From IMG/VR virus record IMGVR_UViG_3300045452_000081, positions 1 through 39,120 of that record: DNA of 39,120 bases. One strand, written 5' to 3'. Position numbers and translations under genes: made by a program. This DNA is from a virus. The notes beneath the pieces were generated by a model. The model was not told where the DNA came from. It worked only from the letters and a program-made list of their open reading frames with translations, and made no database searches. Shown piece after piece: positions 8,122-16,617 of the stretch (position 1 is the first letter of the stretch; every line of letters starts with the position of its first letter).

Positions 8122-8519
8122 AACAACTTTGCCTGCCGACTGTCCCTCATACCCCGGCGCTTGGCTCGATGGCGATGCACCGTGCGCTGGGCGATCCCGA
8201 GTGCTCGCGCGAGCTGCGCCGAGGATTCCGACCTATCCGCCTTGTCGAGCCGCTCGGCGATCTTGCGGATGAGCTGGCGGTACGTGCCGGCGAACACCGG
8301 AATATCGACGCGCTGCCCGCGCCGGCTGTCCACCGCGAAGTGTCGCATCAGCTTGTCCGCCGCCTCGCGGCCGACGCACCTGACGAGCCAGTGCCGGTCC
8401 GAAGCCTCGGCGGGAATATAGACGCGCGTGCCGCCGGCCACGTCGACGAGCTTGAGCATCGCGGGCAGGCCCGCGACGCTCTCGATCTCGCCGAGGATGC
8501 CGGACAGCGGCTCGGTCAT
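8118..8519 (-). CDS. Mor-family-like transcription activator
   Basis: A 133-residue protein resembling Mu Mor/C activators. The first half contains GGTRVYIPA and WLVRCVGREAADKLMRHFA, the pattern of the Mor dimerisation region. The C-terminal part is a helix-turn-helix (SSAQLARALGIAQRTVHRHRAKRRG, about residues 99-123). In Mu, Mor activates the middle promoter and its relative C the late promoters; here a single such gene lies directly before the lysis genes, as mor/C do in Mu. I infer that it acts at the two palindromes at 7716 and 20548. ATGA overlap with the upstream gene. Confidence 0.72.
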   Translation of the reverse strand: MTEPLSGILGEIESVAGLPAMLKLVDVAGGTRVYIPAEASDRHWLVRCVGREAADKLMRHFAVDSRRGQRVDIPVFAGTYRQLIRKIAERLDKADRSESSAQLARALGIAQRTVHRHRAKRRGMRDSRQAKLF

Positions 8520-8782
8520 GCGCGTTTGCCGTCCCTTGCCGTGGTCGAGCCGGTGATGGAAACGACGACGTTGTCGCGCAGCACGTAGCGCAGGCCGTCC
8601 GCGACGATCACCAGTTCCTTCTGGCCGATCGTATCGGCGGCGTTGACGGCCCGTTTCAATGAGACTTCAAGCGCCGTTCGCAAGGTCTCGACGTCGAGCC
8701 CGCCGGCGCGCTCGATGAAGCGCAGCAGTGCGTGATCGGAGACGCGGACGATGCCAGCGCGGCGGCGGTCAGACCCACGCAT
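8516..8782 (-). CDS. Conserved phage hypothetical protein
   Basis: An 88-residue protein of a type seen in alphaproteobacterial Mu-like phages, with the core VRVSDHALLRFIERAGGLDVETLR and a C-terminal beta-rich half (KELVIVADGLRYVLRDNVVVSI). I recognise the family by pattern but know no function. The start at 8782 overlaps the GcrA-like gene by 14 bases; the longer in-frame reading to 8923 lies wholly within that gene. It is followed by the activator gene through an ATGA overlap. Confidence 0.72.
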   Translation of the reverse strand: MRGSDRRRAGIVRVSDHALLRFIERAGGLDVETLRTALEVSLKRAVNAADTIGQKELVIVADGLRYVLRDNVVVSITGSTTARDGKRA

Positions 8783-9332
8783 CGACGGAAACTCCGTAGG
8801 GCCGGCGTTCGCGGACCGGCTGGCGCGCCGGGCGTGTGCGATCAACGGAGCGGAAGGCGTGTGCCGCGCAGTAAGGACCGTCGCCCTCGGCCACGGCGCC
8901 GCAGAAAAAGAAATCCGGCTCACGCGGATCGCCGACCGGCCAGTGACAGCACAAGCTATCGAGCTGCATCAGCGACCGGCGCTGCTCGAGCGGGATCGCC
9001 AGATCGTCGACCGGCGGAGGCGGCTGGCGTCTCAGCGTCGGCGCCGGTGCCGCCGGTCGATTGAAGGTGTCACGCGGTTTCCGTGCGCGCGGCGTCCGCG
9101 GCATGGCAACTCGGTTGTGAGACCTGGCACCGCCCGCGCCGAGTCCCTTGCGGTTGACGGCGCTGATCACAGCGTTGCGCGTCGTGGTGCCGAGCAGGCA
9201 AGCACACTGCGCTGCGGAGTAACCTGCGAGCCAAAGCTTCTGCAGAATCGCAACGCGGTGTTCGGTCCAACCGGACTGGCGTTGCGCTTCGTGCAGATCA
9301 GCGTCGCTAACGACCTCGGCGCGGGCGAGCAT
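8769..9332 (-). CDS. gcrA: GcrA-family cell-cycle regulator homologue
   Basis: A 187-residue protein with the two conserved ends of alphaproteobacterial GcrA. Near the N-terminus is the DNA-binding signature WTEHRVAILQKLWLAGYS, then TRNAVISAVNRKGL (about residues 22-64). After a basic, proline-rich linker the C-terminal sigma-binding type motif appears: LDSLCCHWPVGDP, DFFFCG, PYCAAH. Host GcrA binds sigma70 holoenzyme and activates promoters carrying CcrM-methylated GANTC. The start has a good AAGGAG eight bases upstream. A phage copy could redirect RNA polymerase to phage promoters; both late control regions here carry a GANTC site. Confidence 0.88.
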   Translation of the reverse strand: MLARAEVVSDADLHEAQRQSGWTEHRVAILQKLWLAGYSAAQCACLLGTTTRNAVISAVNRKGLGAGGARSHNRVAMPRTPRARKPRDTFNRPAAPAPTLRRQPPPPVDDLAIPLEQRRSLMQLDSLCCHWPVGDPREPDFFFCGAVAEGDGPYCAAHAFRSVDRTRPARQPVRERRPYGVSVDAWV

Positions 9333-9343
9333 GGCGGCGCTCC

Positions 9344-9730
9344 TTATTCGAGCGCCCAGGGTGGCAAGGTAACCTCGATCGTGTCCGCGTCGATGATCTC
9401 AGCGGCGCAGAACCGCTTCTCCTGCGGCTCGGTGCCGAGACGCTCGACATGGCCGCAGAAGAACGAGATGCCGCCCTTGGCCATCGCGCGGGCGTCAAGA
9501 ATTCCCGCCCTCACGTTGCGGACGAGGCGAACGACTCCCGCTTCCTCGCCCGTGCCGATCAGCAGGTCGAACTTCTCGCCGCCCGAAATCTTCGCCTGCG
9601 TAGCAAAGGACGCCGACAGAACGATCTTCAGGGCGGGCCTGCCACCGCCATCCCGGCCGGACAGGGTCACGCTTGCCGGCATTCCGCGCCGGCCGGACGC
9701 AACAAGCACTTCCAACTTCTCGAACGACAT
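9344..9730 (-). CDS. Hypothetical protein of the middle operon
   Basis: A 128-residue protein, beta-rich by eye, with GGEKFDLLIGTGEEAGVVRLV in the middle and a C-terminal AAEIIDADTIEVTLPPWALE. It has no membrane segment or cysteine pairs. GGGAGAAG lies a few bases before the ATG at 9730. It lies between gemA and the GcrA-like gene, each separated by short gaps rather than overlaps. Family not recognised. Confidence 0.68.
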   Translation of the reverse strand: MSFEKLEVLVASGRRGMPASVTLSGRDGGGRPALKIVLSASFATQAKISGGEKFDLLIGTGEEAGVVRLVRNVRAGILDARAMAKGGISFFCGHVERLGTEPQEKRFCAAEIIDADTIEVTLPPWALE

Positions 9731-9747
9731 TGCACTTCTCCCTCTGG

Positions 9748-10437
9748 TTAAACCCGGTTGGCGAGCGCCGCGCGCAGCTTGCGGCCCAGCGCCGCCTGGA
9801 CGTCGTCATAGTGGCGCGGCTCGAAGAAACACCAGCCCTGACGGTTTGCGACCTTGAACGCGTACTGATCGAGATCGGCCATCGGCATGTGTGCGACGTA
9901 GGGCTTCACCGCGCCGATCTCGATCAGGCGCACCCATTGCGCGTTGATGACGGCGCGCTTGGCGGCAACCGCACCATCGCCGGCGACGACTTCGGCATCT
10001 GTCGGCCACGCGACCTTGGCCTCGCGTGCGAGCCATGCCTTCATCGCCTCGATCGCCTTCGTCGCAGCGCCGGGGTCGCGCAGGAAGCGGATGTGGCTGA
10101 CGCCGGTCTGCCGCTGCAGGAAGTTCAGCATCGCCTTGTCGTCGCGCACGCGAACGATGCCGAGGTTGTAGCCGGCGATCCACAGCGCCCGCAGCTTCGC
10201 GCCGACCGGCGTCGCGAGCCCGGCAACCGCACCTTTCGCGCCGCCGCTTTGTCCTGCCAGATCGCGCAGCTTGTCGATGACGCGGCCGGCTTCGCTCGCG
10301 GTGCACTGTTTCGACGAGTCGTTGCCGGTCTCGCGTTTGAGGAAGTCTTTGTACGTGTCGCCTTCGAGGCCGGCGCGGCCGGCGAGCGTGTGGATGATGG
10401 CGATCTGGCGGTTCGTTGCCATCGGGACGCAGTTCAT
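9748..10437 (-). CDS. gemA: GemA-like regulatory protein (Mu gp16, DUF1018)
   Basis: A 229-residue protein of the GemA (Mu gp16) family. The opening is typical: NRQIAIIHTLAGRAGLEGDTYKDFLKRETGNDSSKQCTASEA, followed by a GY...V/H/I..LW-type region (LRALWIAGYNLGIVRVRDDKAMLNFLQRQTGVSHIRFL). In Mu, GemA modulates host gene expression and DNA topology. The ATG at 10437 is preceded by AAGGAG at a five-base spacing, which decides the start; a second ATG lies five codons in. Longer readings into the upstream gene are shadows. Confidence 0.85.
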   Translation of the reverse strand: MNCVPMATNRQIAIIHTLAGRAGLEGDTYKDFLKRETGNDSSKQCTASEAGRVIDKLRDLAGQSGGAKGAVAGLATPVGAKLRALWIAGYNLGIVRVRDDKAMLNFLQRQTGVSHIRFLRDPGAATKAIEAMKAWLAREAKVAWPTDAEVVAGDGAVAAKRAVINAQWVRLIEIGAVKPYVAHMPMADLDQYAFKVANRQGWCFFEPRHYDDVQAALGRKLRAALANRV

Positions 10438-10439
10438 GG

Positions 10440-10937
10440 TCACTCCTTCCTGTTGTGCCGTGTTCTTGAAGCGAAGCCGTTGTTGTCGCGCGTGCCTTTC
10501 GGCACGATCGCGAGTTCGAGATCGAGCGCATTGAGAGCGGCGTCGAGATCGTCGACGCGCGGCATGTGCCAGCGACGCCAATTGGTGAACGACTGGACAC
10601 CGATGCCGACGCGGCGCGCCATGTAGGGCCGTTTCGCACGCTGTTCGTTCATCTCGACGAACATGCCGCGCACGCACGGATGCGTATGCTCCGGGATAAC
10701 GAACTTCCGGAAGCCGCCGTTGCGAATGCCCGCGAGCCGGCGCGCCTGGAACGCCGGATCGGCGTTCATGGCGATGGCTCGCGCCGAGCGCGCCGCACGC
10801 TCGGCGTCGGTGAGGTTCAGCGGTCCCTTGTTGCGGCGGGCAACGAACGCAGGATCAGCGTTGCGCGCACGCATCATTGCGGCCTGCGCCGCGCGCCGCG
10901 CCTGCGACCAGCCGCTGTTTTGCTTCGTCGGGCTCAC
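10440..10937 (-). CDS. Putative DNA-binding protein with NADPAF repeats and C-terminal helix-turn-helix
   Basis: A 165-residue basic protein. It probably starts at a GTG that forms a GTGA overlap with the previous gene. Two similar segments, ARNADPAFVARRNKG and AMNADPAFQARRLAGI, look like NUMOD-type short DNA-binding repeats as seen in intron- and phage-encoded nucleases. The C-terminal part (MARRVGIGVQSFTNWRRWHMPRVDDLDAALNALDLELAIVPKG) is a Cro/C1-like helix-turn-helix. No nuclease core is visible, so a regulator is more likely. The start codon is the least certain point. Confidence 0.62.
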   Translation of the reverse strand: MSPTKQNSGWSQARRAAQAAMMRARNADPAFVARRNKGPLNLTDAERAARSARAIAMNADPAFQARRLAGIRNGGFRKFVIPEHTHPCVRGMFVEMNEQRAKRPYMARRVGIGVQSFTNWRRWHMPRVDDLDAALNALDLELAIVPKGTRDNNGFASRTRHNRKE

Positions 10938-11317
10938 GCGGCGTGGTCCCGTTCGGCTTCGTCGAGGAACAGCGCGACTGCATCCGCGACGACGGCAGAG
11001 GGATGGTCGCCACTCGCCGCACAATGCCGGCGCAGCACGGCTTCCACGCTCGCCGGCAGCACGTAGGACGGTGCACCGCCGTCCTCCAGGATCACGATCG
11101 ACCGCGTGCAGCGTTCGCGATAGTTGATCCAGCCGCGGTCGCGCAGCTGCGCGACGAGCGGGACCACGTTGCCGAGCGCCTTGGTCCCCATGATCGCTGC
11201 GATCTCGCGATACGTCGGCGCCTTGCGGTGCTGCGCCATGTACGCCTCGATCGCGTCGAAGCACTTCCGCTGCCGGGCGGTCAGGCCGAGACGCATGCCG
11301 ATGACGGGCGCGGTCAT
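10934..11317 (-). CDS. LexA-type winged-helix DNA-binding protein without protease domain
   Basis: A 127-residue protein whose N-terminal 65 residues resemble the LexA DNA-binding domain: LTARQRKCFDAIEAYMAQHRKAPTYREIAAIMG, then LRDRGWINYRERCTRSIVI. The rest (residues 85-127) is helical and lacks the Ser/Lys protease domain of LexA. The ATG at 11317 has GGAGG seven bases upstream and overlaps the gam stop codon as ATGA. It is probably a phage regulator of early or middle genes; whether it binds SOS boxes is unknown. Confidence 0.75.
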   Translation of the reverse strand: MTAPVIGMRLGLTARQRKCFDAIEAYMAQHRKAPTYREIAAIMGTKALGNVVPLVAQLRDRGWINYRERCTRSIVILEDGGAPSYVLPASVEAVLRRHCAASGDHPSAVVADAVALFLDEAERDHAA

Positions 11318-11880
11318 GGCGTCACCTCCGGCAGCAGCGTCGGTGCGGCGATCTGCGGCGCAACGGTCTCTTGGGCGAACGGTTCGACCGTGAACGTTTC
11401 GCCGCCCGATCCGATCGTCACGCCGGCGAGCGTGCGCGCCAGTTCCTTGTTCTTGAGCATCGCGTCGCGGTCGATCTCGGTCTTTTGGCGCAGGAAGTTG
11501 AGGTAGTCGCCGCCTTTGTCCGCGATCAGCTTGATGAGGTCCTCTTCCCCGCCGCTGATGCGAACCGATGCCGGCTTGAAGCGCCACGCCGCCGTGCCGG
11601 TGAGGAAGTCGATCGTCTTCGTCTTGCCATTGTCGGTGAGCGCGTCGCGGTTCGCCGTGCAGTAGAGAAGCAGCCCCTGCATCAACGCCTTCGCCTTGAT
11701 CTCGTGATCCTTGGCCCGTTCGGCGGCGTCGGCCTTCAGCTTGGCGAGCGCATCGTTCATGGCTGCCTCGATCATCTGGACGGCACGGTCGTGCCGGCCG
11801 AGCTCCGCGATCATCTCGGCCGCTTCGTCGCGGCTCTGCGGCACGCGAATGTCAGCCGCGTTGAGTTTCTTCTTCGCCAT
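11314..11880 (-). CDS. gam: Mu Gam-like host-nuclease inhibitor
   Basis: A 188-residue protein of the Gam family, which binds double-strand DNA ends as a Ku-like dimer and protects them from exonuclease. Family features are the coiled N-terminal helices (DEAAEMIAELGRHDRAVQMIEAAMNDALAKLK), the LMQGLLLYCTANRDALTDNGKTKTIDFLTGTAAWRFKPASVRI core and the later FLRQKTEIDRDAMLKN helix. The start ATG lies 29 bases inside the preceding gene. Its place between transposition genes and gemA is the same as in Mu. Confidence 0.9.
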   Translation of the reverse strand: MAKKKLNAADIRVPQSRDEAAEMIAELGRHDRAVQMIEAAMNDALAKLKADAAERAKDHEIKAKALMQGLLLYCTANRDALTDNGKTKTIDFLTGTAAWRFKPASVRISGGEEDLIKLIADKGGDYLNFLRQKTEIDRDAMLKNKELARTLAGVTIGSGGETFTVEPFAQETVAPQIAAPTLLPEVTP

Positions 11881-12247
11881 TCTTCTTCTCCGTCGTTGTG
11901 ATGATCGTTGGCCTGTCGACGCCGTAGCCCAGCGCTTCGAGCTGGATGGCGACGCCGTCGATCCTTGCGCGCAGCTGGTCGACCCAGGCGCGGCGCTCCG
12001 GGCCGGGCTTTGCGGCCCACGCGACGTCAGCGGTCGCCAGCATCTCGAATGTGAGGTCGGTGATGCGCAGTAGCGCGTCGAGCAGCTGCGCCATCGCGAC
12101 GATCTCGACGGTGGACGTCAGCAGCGCCGCGCGCTTGCCCTGGGCGACGATCTGCGCCGCGACCTTGATCGCGTCGACCGCCGCGACCTGGTCGGCGAAG
12201 GATGGCGGCGCCGGCGCGATGGGAGGTGCGTTCGCGTCGGTGGTCAC
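11852..12247 (-). CDS. Hypothetical early protein
   Basis: A 131-residue, Ala-rich helical protein, probably begun by a GTG in a GTGA overlap. Its last 29 bases overlap gam. The proline-rich start is followed by long amphipathic helices (IKVAAQIVAQGKRAALL; LLDALLRITDLTFEML) and a lysine/glutamate tail. No known motif is visible. Location suggests an accessory to early replication. Confidence 0.68.
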   Translation of the reverse strand: MTTDANAPPIAPAPPSFADQVAAVDAIKVAAQIVAQGKRAALLTSTVEIVAMAQLLDALLRITDLTFEMLATADVAWAAKPGPERRAWVDQLRARIDGVAIQLEALGYGVDRPTIITTTEKKNGEEETQRG

Positions 12248-12507
12248 GAGGCCTCTCCTTCGGTGATCTCGACCTGCCGCGCGGCCGACCTGCGCGGGAA
12301 CAGCACGACGTTGCTGCCGGCCTGTTCGCTGGCGACGACGGCCGAGAAGAGTTTCGGATCGATGCCCAGCTCGAGGAGCCCGGCCTCGGCGACGGTCAGC
12401 CTGAGATCGCGTGCGAACGCGTGCGCGTCCGGCACGGTGAAGACGATGCGGCCGTTGATCCAGGCCTCGAACCGCTCGGACAGACGTTTCAGATCGGTGC
12501 TAAGCAT
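12244..12507 (-). CDS. Hypothetical early protein
   Basis: An 87-residue protein with an acidic helix (SERFEAWINGRIVFTV), a central AGLLELGIDPKLFSAVV and a basic RRSAARQVEITEGEAS tail. It starts eight bases inside the stop region of the upstream gene and ends in a GTGA overlap. No family recognised. Third-base composition and packing agree with a real gene. Confidence 0.65.
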   Translation of the reverse strand: MLSTDLKRLSERFEAWINGRIVFTVPDAHAFARDLRLTVAEAGLLELGIDPKLFSAVVASEQAGSNVVLFPRRSAARQVEITEGEAS

Positions 12508-12901
12508 CGTCGCGCCTCCGGATGAGCGAATGCTCGCACTTGTCCGTGCCGATGCCGTTGCACTTGCGGTAGATGGCCGCGCGCGTCGGCGACGCGCCGG
12601 TATTGCCCAGGCGCTGGTGTTCGAGACATTGGTCGCGGCCGATCTCGCCGACGATCGGGCAAACCACAGTTGCGCCCATCAGCGCGCCGCGAACAGCGGC
12701 CTCAACCTTGACCATGTTGCCGGGATACTTGTTCGCCAGCACTTGGCTGACGACAGATGCGTTGTAGCCGATGCGACGGGCGATAGACTCCTGTCCGACC
12801 TTCTGGCAATCCTCCGCGAGCTTGAGGACGAAGTCGGGAACATCTTTGCCCCAGGCAGCGCGCGCTTTTTCGAGGAAGTCCACCTTTTTGCCGCTGCTCA
12901 T
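12500..12901 (-). CDS. Helix-turn-helix regulator with cysteine-bearing C-terminus
   Basis: A 133-residue protein of a type common in Mu-like phages of Proteobacteria. The first part is a Cro/C1-like fold: FVLKLAEDCQKVGQESIARRIGYNASVVSQVLANKYPGNMVKVEAAVRGALMG. It is followed by TVVCPIVGEIGRDQCLEHQR and a later CNGIGTDKCEHS; the four cysteines may form a metal site. It is probably an early regulator or a factor helping transposition; no function is established for it. ATGA overlap with the preceding gene. Confidence 0.78.
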   Translation of the reverse strand: MSSGKKVDFLEKARAAWGKDVPDFVLKLAEDCQKVGQESIARRIGYNASVVSQVLANKYPGNMVKVEAAVRGALMGATVVCPIVGEIGRDQCLEHQRLGNTGASPTRAAIYRKCNGIGTDKCEHSLIRRRDDA

Positions 12902-13524
12902 GTCAGATCTCCGCTAACGACTGGCGGTTGGCCGATGAACTTCTTCACGTTGGGGTCCCACAGCGCCACGGTGGTGATGCGTCGGCGCTCCGGCGGCTTC
13001 GGTCCGGTGTCCATGCCGGGCTTCAACCGCCACGTCGCAGGCCGGTGTTTGCCGGCCGCCGTCTGCAGCTGCACGAGATACCCCGCGCAGTGCAGCATGG
13101 TCAGATAGCGCCGCGCCCACAGCGTGCGGATCGGCGTCGACGCGGGCAGCAAGAGCTCGGGCAGCGTGAACGTCTTCAGCGTGCGGATCGCGTTCCAGAG
13201 CTGCTGCTGGTCGGACGCCTCGATCAGCTCGCCGTTCGCGCGGAAGCGCGGTGCGTCCGCCTGATCCTTCTGCAGACGATAGATGTGCCGCGGCCGGCCG
13301 GCGGTGCGCCGCTCGACCCGCGCCACGGCGAGAAAGCCGCCACGCTCAAGCGCGCGCACGTAGCGCTTCACGCTGGCGATGTCGGTGTTGCTTTCGTCGT
13401 CGACGTCGGCGACCGTAAACTCGCCTTTCGTTTTTGCGAGTTCGCGGATGATTGCCCAGTAGCCGTCGATCCCGCGCGGCACGCGGACGGCAAGCGCGCC
13501 GCTATCGTGCAGTCGCCCAGCCAT
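12898..13524 (-). CDS. Winged-helix DNA-binding protein of the transposition operon
   Basis: A 208-residue protein with a winged helix near the N-terminus (GYWAIIRELAKTKGEFTVADVDDESNTDIASVKRYVRALERGGFLAV) and a beta-hairpin wing with GRPRHIYRL. A second, similar helical segment (LWNAIRTLKTFTLPELLLPASTPIRTLWARRYLTMLHCAGYLVQL) may be a duplicated winged helix. Related proteins follow MuB in alphaproteobacterial Mu-like phages. Function is inferred only from the fold. The ATG overlaps the MuB stop by one base. Confidence 0.76.
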   Translation of the reverse strand: MAGRLHDSGALAVRVPRGIDGYWAIIRELAKTKGEFTVADVDDESNTDIASVKRYVRALERGGFLAVARVERRTAGRPRHIYRLQKDQADAPRFRANGELIEASDQQQLWNAIRTLKTFTLPELLLPASTPIRTLWARRYLTMLHCAGYLVQLQTAAGKHRPATWRLKPGMDTGPKPPERRRITTVALWDPNVKKFIGQPPVVSGDLT

Positions 13525-14291
13525 CAGGAAGCTCGTGCCTTCGCGGGGCGGGCGAACATCTCGACTTGTCGCGGCTGCGGCGGCGCGCCGGTGAAGAAGC
13601 TGCCGTCGCCCCAGAGCTTCAAGTCGACCGATTGGGTGCCCTTGTTGCGAGCAAAATCATTGACCTGTGAGATATTGACGACGATGCGCCTAGCGCGGCC
13701 ACCAGAATTCTGGCGGATCGCGTCGAGCAGATCGTCGGCGATCTTGACCCGCGTGAGTGCCTTCGCGAGCTCGCGCGTGTCTTCGAGGTCGCAAGGCTGG
13801 GCGGCCATCCAATCCAGCACGCGGTTGTGCATCCGCTCGACCGCGAGCATCTTGGTCGGCAGCTGTTCTTCGCCGATAAGGATGATCGGCGCGCCGGACG
13901 CCTCCTGCAGTTCGCGCACGATCTCGATCCAGCCCTTGTCGAGCATCTTGTCGGCCTCGTCGATGATCAGTGGTTTGCGGGGGTCCTCGCCCATGGCAGC
14001 GATCGCGAGGTCGGCCATTTCGGCGATCGACGCACGTTCCTTCGTGCGGTGGCCGAACTCCTTGAGGACCGCGCGCAAGAACGTGCGGCGGGTCCAGCTG
14101 TCGCCGACCTGGATACGCGCCGCGCGCGTCCTGTTCTGAGCGGCGATTGACGCCCATGTCTTTCCGTAGCCAGACGGCGCGTGGCAGACGCCAAATCCTG
14201 GAAGGTGCGGCTCGCGCCCGATCAGCTTCGTCATCATCACCATGAAGGCGGCGACGTTCTTGATGATGACGGGACCTTGCAGAGTGCTCAT
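13524..14291 (-). CDS. MuB-like transposition target-selection ATPase
   Basis: A 255-residue AAA+ ATPase that forms filaments on target DNA, delivers targets to MuA and confers target immunity. The Walker A motif is APSGYGKT (residues 38-45) and Walker B is LIIDEAD (108-114); a sensor-like ILIGEEQLP follows at about 137-145. The ATG at 14291 has a GAAAGG upstream and gives the usual MSTLQGP-type start. The longer reading to 14360 overlaps the transposase. The N-terminal regulatory domain of Mu MuB is largely missing, as in many relatives. Confidence 0.92.
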   Translation of the reverse strand: MSTLQGPVIIKNVAAFMVMMTKLIGREPHLPGFGVCHAPSGYGKTWASIAAQNRTRAARIQVGDSWTRRTFLRAVLKEFGHRTKERASIAEMADLAIAAMGEDPRKPLIIDEADKMLDKGWIEIVRELQEASGAPIILIGEEQLPTKMLAVERMHNRVLDWMAAQPCDLEDTRELAKALTRVKIADDLLDAIRQNSGGRARRIVVNISQVNDFARNKGTQSVDLKLWGDGSFFTGAPPQPRQVEMFARPAKARAS

Positions 14292-14313
14292 GTTGGACCT
14301 TTCTTCGGTTGAC

Positions 14314-16393
14314 TCAAATGTCCGAGACGGCGGACTCCGACGCAGGAACGACGTCGCCATAGGTGCTGGCGAAGCCGAGGTACTCGTGGCCTTCGCGGTA
14401 GCCGCCGAGCCACATCAGCTCGGCCGGCTCCACGAACTCGTTGCGGGCGAGACGCGCCTCGATCGCGCGCGCACGGTTCCAGCGGTGATGCGCGGTCTCT
14501 TCGCTGCGCAGCCGTGTGACGTTGGCCGCATGCGCGTCCTGTTCGGCGCGCAGCTTTTCGGCAAGCGCTGCGATCTCGTCGGAGTGCGTCGCCACATCGG
14601 CGCGAGCGACATGTGCTGCCGCGTCCAGCGCCGGCGTCGTGTGCGGTTCGGCGGGGCGCGGGAATTCGATCAGCTTGCCGGCGGCGGCCAGCGCCTGACG
14701 ATGGCTTCTGCTCGGCACGCACCGCAGCGATCGTTGCCGCTGGATCGAGGCCGGCAAGATCGGGCGCGATGGCGTCGCCCAGGTACTGCTCGCCCGTCTC
14801 ATCGAACACATAGGCGCGGCCCATGTCGGCTTCGTCCATGCGCACCAGCACAGTCTCGCCGACCGGCAGCCAGCCGGCGATATAATGGGTGTCGTTGATG
14901 CGCAGCCCCGTCTTGGTGACGACGCGCAGGCCGTCCTTGCCGGCGACGGGTGCGAGCAGCATGTCGAGCGCGCGCACATCCTCGATTCGCCGCACACGGG
15001 TGGCACTCATGGCCGCGACCGCGAACGGCGTCTGGCCCTTCAGCCCGGCGTGCGGCGCGTTGCCGTAGACATCGGCGCACCATTCGTCCGCCCGCTGCTG
15101 CAGCTCGGCCGCCGTCAGGCGAACCTCGAACATGTCTTCCGCGGTCTCGCCCAGGCGCTGCGAGAACGCCTTGCGGCCCTCAATCACCTTGCGGTCGGCG
15201 ACGGAGTGGCCGATGAAGCCTTCGAGCGTCCGCATCAGGCCGCGCTGCAGCGTGCCGATCGCACGCTCGACGTGGCCCTTCTGCTCGGGGCGGAACGGCG
15301 CCGATTTCTCGTGCTCAATGGCGAGCGCCGCGAACAGGCGCTGCGTCGCGCGGGCGATGAAGTCGGAGCCGTTGTCGGTCTTGATCCGCTCCGGCACGCC
15401 CCAGGCGAGGATCGCCTTGCGGATGAGCAGGCCGACTGCGGCGGCACGCGGCGTCTTCGTCACCAGCGCGATCATCCGCCGCGAGAAGATGTCGACGCAC
15501 ACATAGATGGTGTAGCGGCCGTCGAGCGTCAGCACGTCGGCGGGCGACGCGTCGATCTGCCAGACCTCGTTGAGGCGGCTCGCCGGATTGGCGACGCGGG
15601 CGGCGAACCGCATCGTCGACTTGAAGCCGTCCGGATTGCGGATCGACTCCAGCTCGACGCGGTGCTGCTTCCGCCAGCCTTTCAAGGCGTGTTGGAACGT
15701 CCGGACCGGCGGCACCGCGGCGGTGGCGCCGCCGACATGGATGTGCGGGAACGCGTCGGCAACGAGGGCGCGGACATGATGGGCGGTGAGCTGCGGCTGC
15801 TTGGCGAGCAGCGCGAGGCAGTAGATGCGGATTTCGCCTTCGTTGGCGCGATCGAGCAGGCCCTTGCCGCGCCGTGCGGCGGCGCGATCGACAGCGAGCT
15901 TCGACTTCTTTCCCGACCGGGCAAACGCCCGCCAGCGCTTCAAGGTGCGCGGGGTGAGTTGCTTGACCTCGGCCTTGATCCACGCAGCAACAGAAACGGC
16001 GCCGGCATTGTACTGATCGCAGAAGTGGAGATCCGCGCGCTTGCGGCCGATGCCGGCGTCGGCAGCGACGCGGTCGGCCAAGGCGAGAATGGCGAGCCGC
16101 GCGTCGCGGGCCTGAGCGGCCGTGCCGGCGACGCCTGCGGCGTCCGGCTCGGCCGCGGCCTCGCGCGCCATGGATGCGGGCACCTCGATCGCGCCGATGC
16201 TGCGGCCGACATAAGCCGCGCGAGCTTCGGCCGGCAGAGACTCCACCGCGTACTCGAAGCCGCCGCCGCGGCCGGACCGCGGACGGCACGACCAGTTGCC
16301 ACGCTGCGCGACGCGCTTCACCGCGCGTTCGGCAGTGGGCAGGCCGGGCAGCTTGAGCGCTGCGATTTCGGCGGCCGAGAGAAACATCTTCAC
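14314..16393 (-). CDS. MuA-like DDE transposase, frameshifted near the C-terminus
   Basis: Transposase that cuts the phage ends and joins them to target DNA. In the first frame, residues 1-65 form the MuA-type winged helix. The catalytic core has Asp281 (WQIDASP), Asp340 (IKTDNGSD) and Glu376 (KGHVERAIG), followed by the beta-barrel domain. Around base 14705 (after about residue 563) this frame becomes an arginine-rich nonsense tail ending at 14288. The proper C-terminus (HRQALAAAGKLIEF through WLGGYREGHEYLGF) continues in another frame to a stop at 14314. A +1 shift restores about 692 residues, near the 663 of Mu. The domain affected is the MuB/ClpX-interacting region. The start is GTG at 16393, or ATG at 16387. 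Confidence 0.88.
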
Positions 16394-16419
16394 GTCTTCC
16401 TGCCCCAGTCCAATTCCAG

Positions 16420-16617
16420 TCAGTCCGTAGCTGCCGTCCGGCTGGCCGCTGCTTCGGCGCGGAGAAATTCGGCGGTCGTCTTCAGTCCGCAGCGCTCGAT
16501 CGTCTCGGCCATGCCCTCCATGGTTCGGGCATTGCGGACCAGTTGCGCGCGGAGACGCGCGATCGTGGTGTTAGGTGTGATGCGCACGGTGCGCGGTGAT
16601 GCCCTGCGCGGTGTCAT
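16420..16617 (-). CDS. Small basic hypothetical protein
   Basis: A 65-residue protein starting MTPRRASPRT at an ATGA overlap with the preceding zinc-ribbon gene and ending 26 bases before the transposase. It is basic at the N-terminus and has one amphipathic helix (TTIARLRAQLVRNARTMEGMAETIERCG). No family recognised. The ATGA spacing supports translation as part of the early operon. Confidence 0.62.
   Translation of the reverse strand: MTPRRASPRTVRITPNTTIARLRAQLVRNARTMEGMAETIERCGLKTTAEFLRAEAAASRTAATD

Noticed and set aside
15235-15447. Additional leftward reading inside the transposase core
   Set aside because: Off-frame translation of the conserved DDE region; the proper frame carries all catalytic residues.
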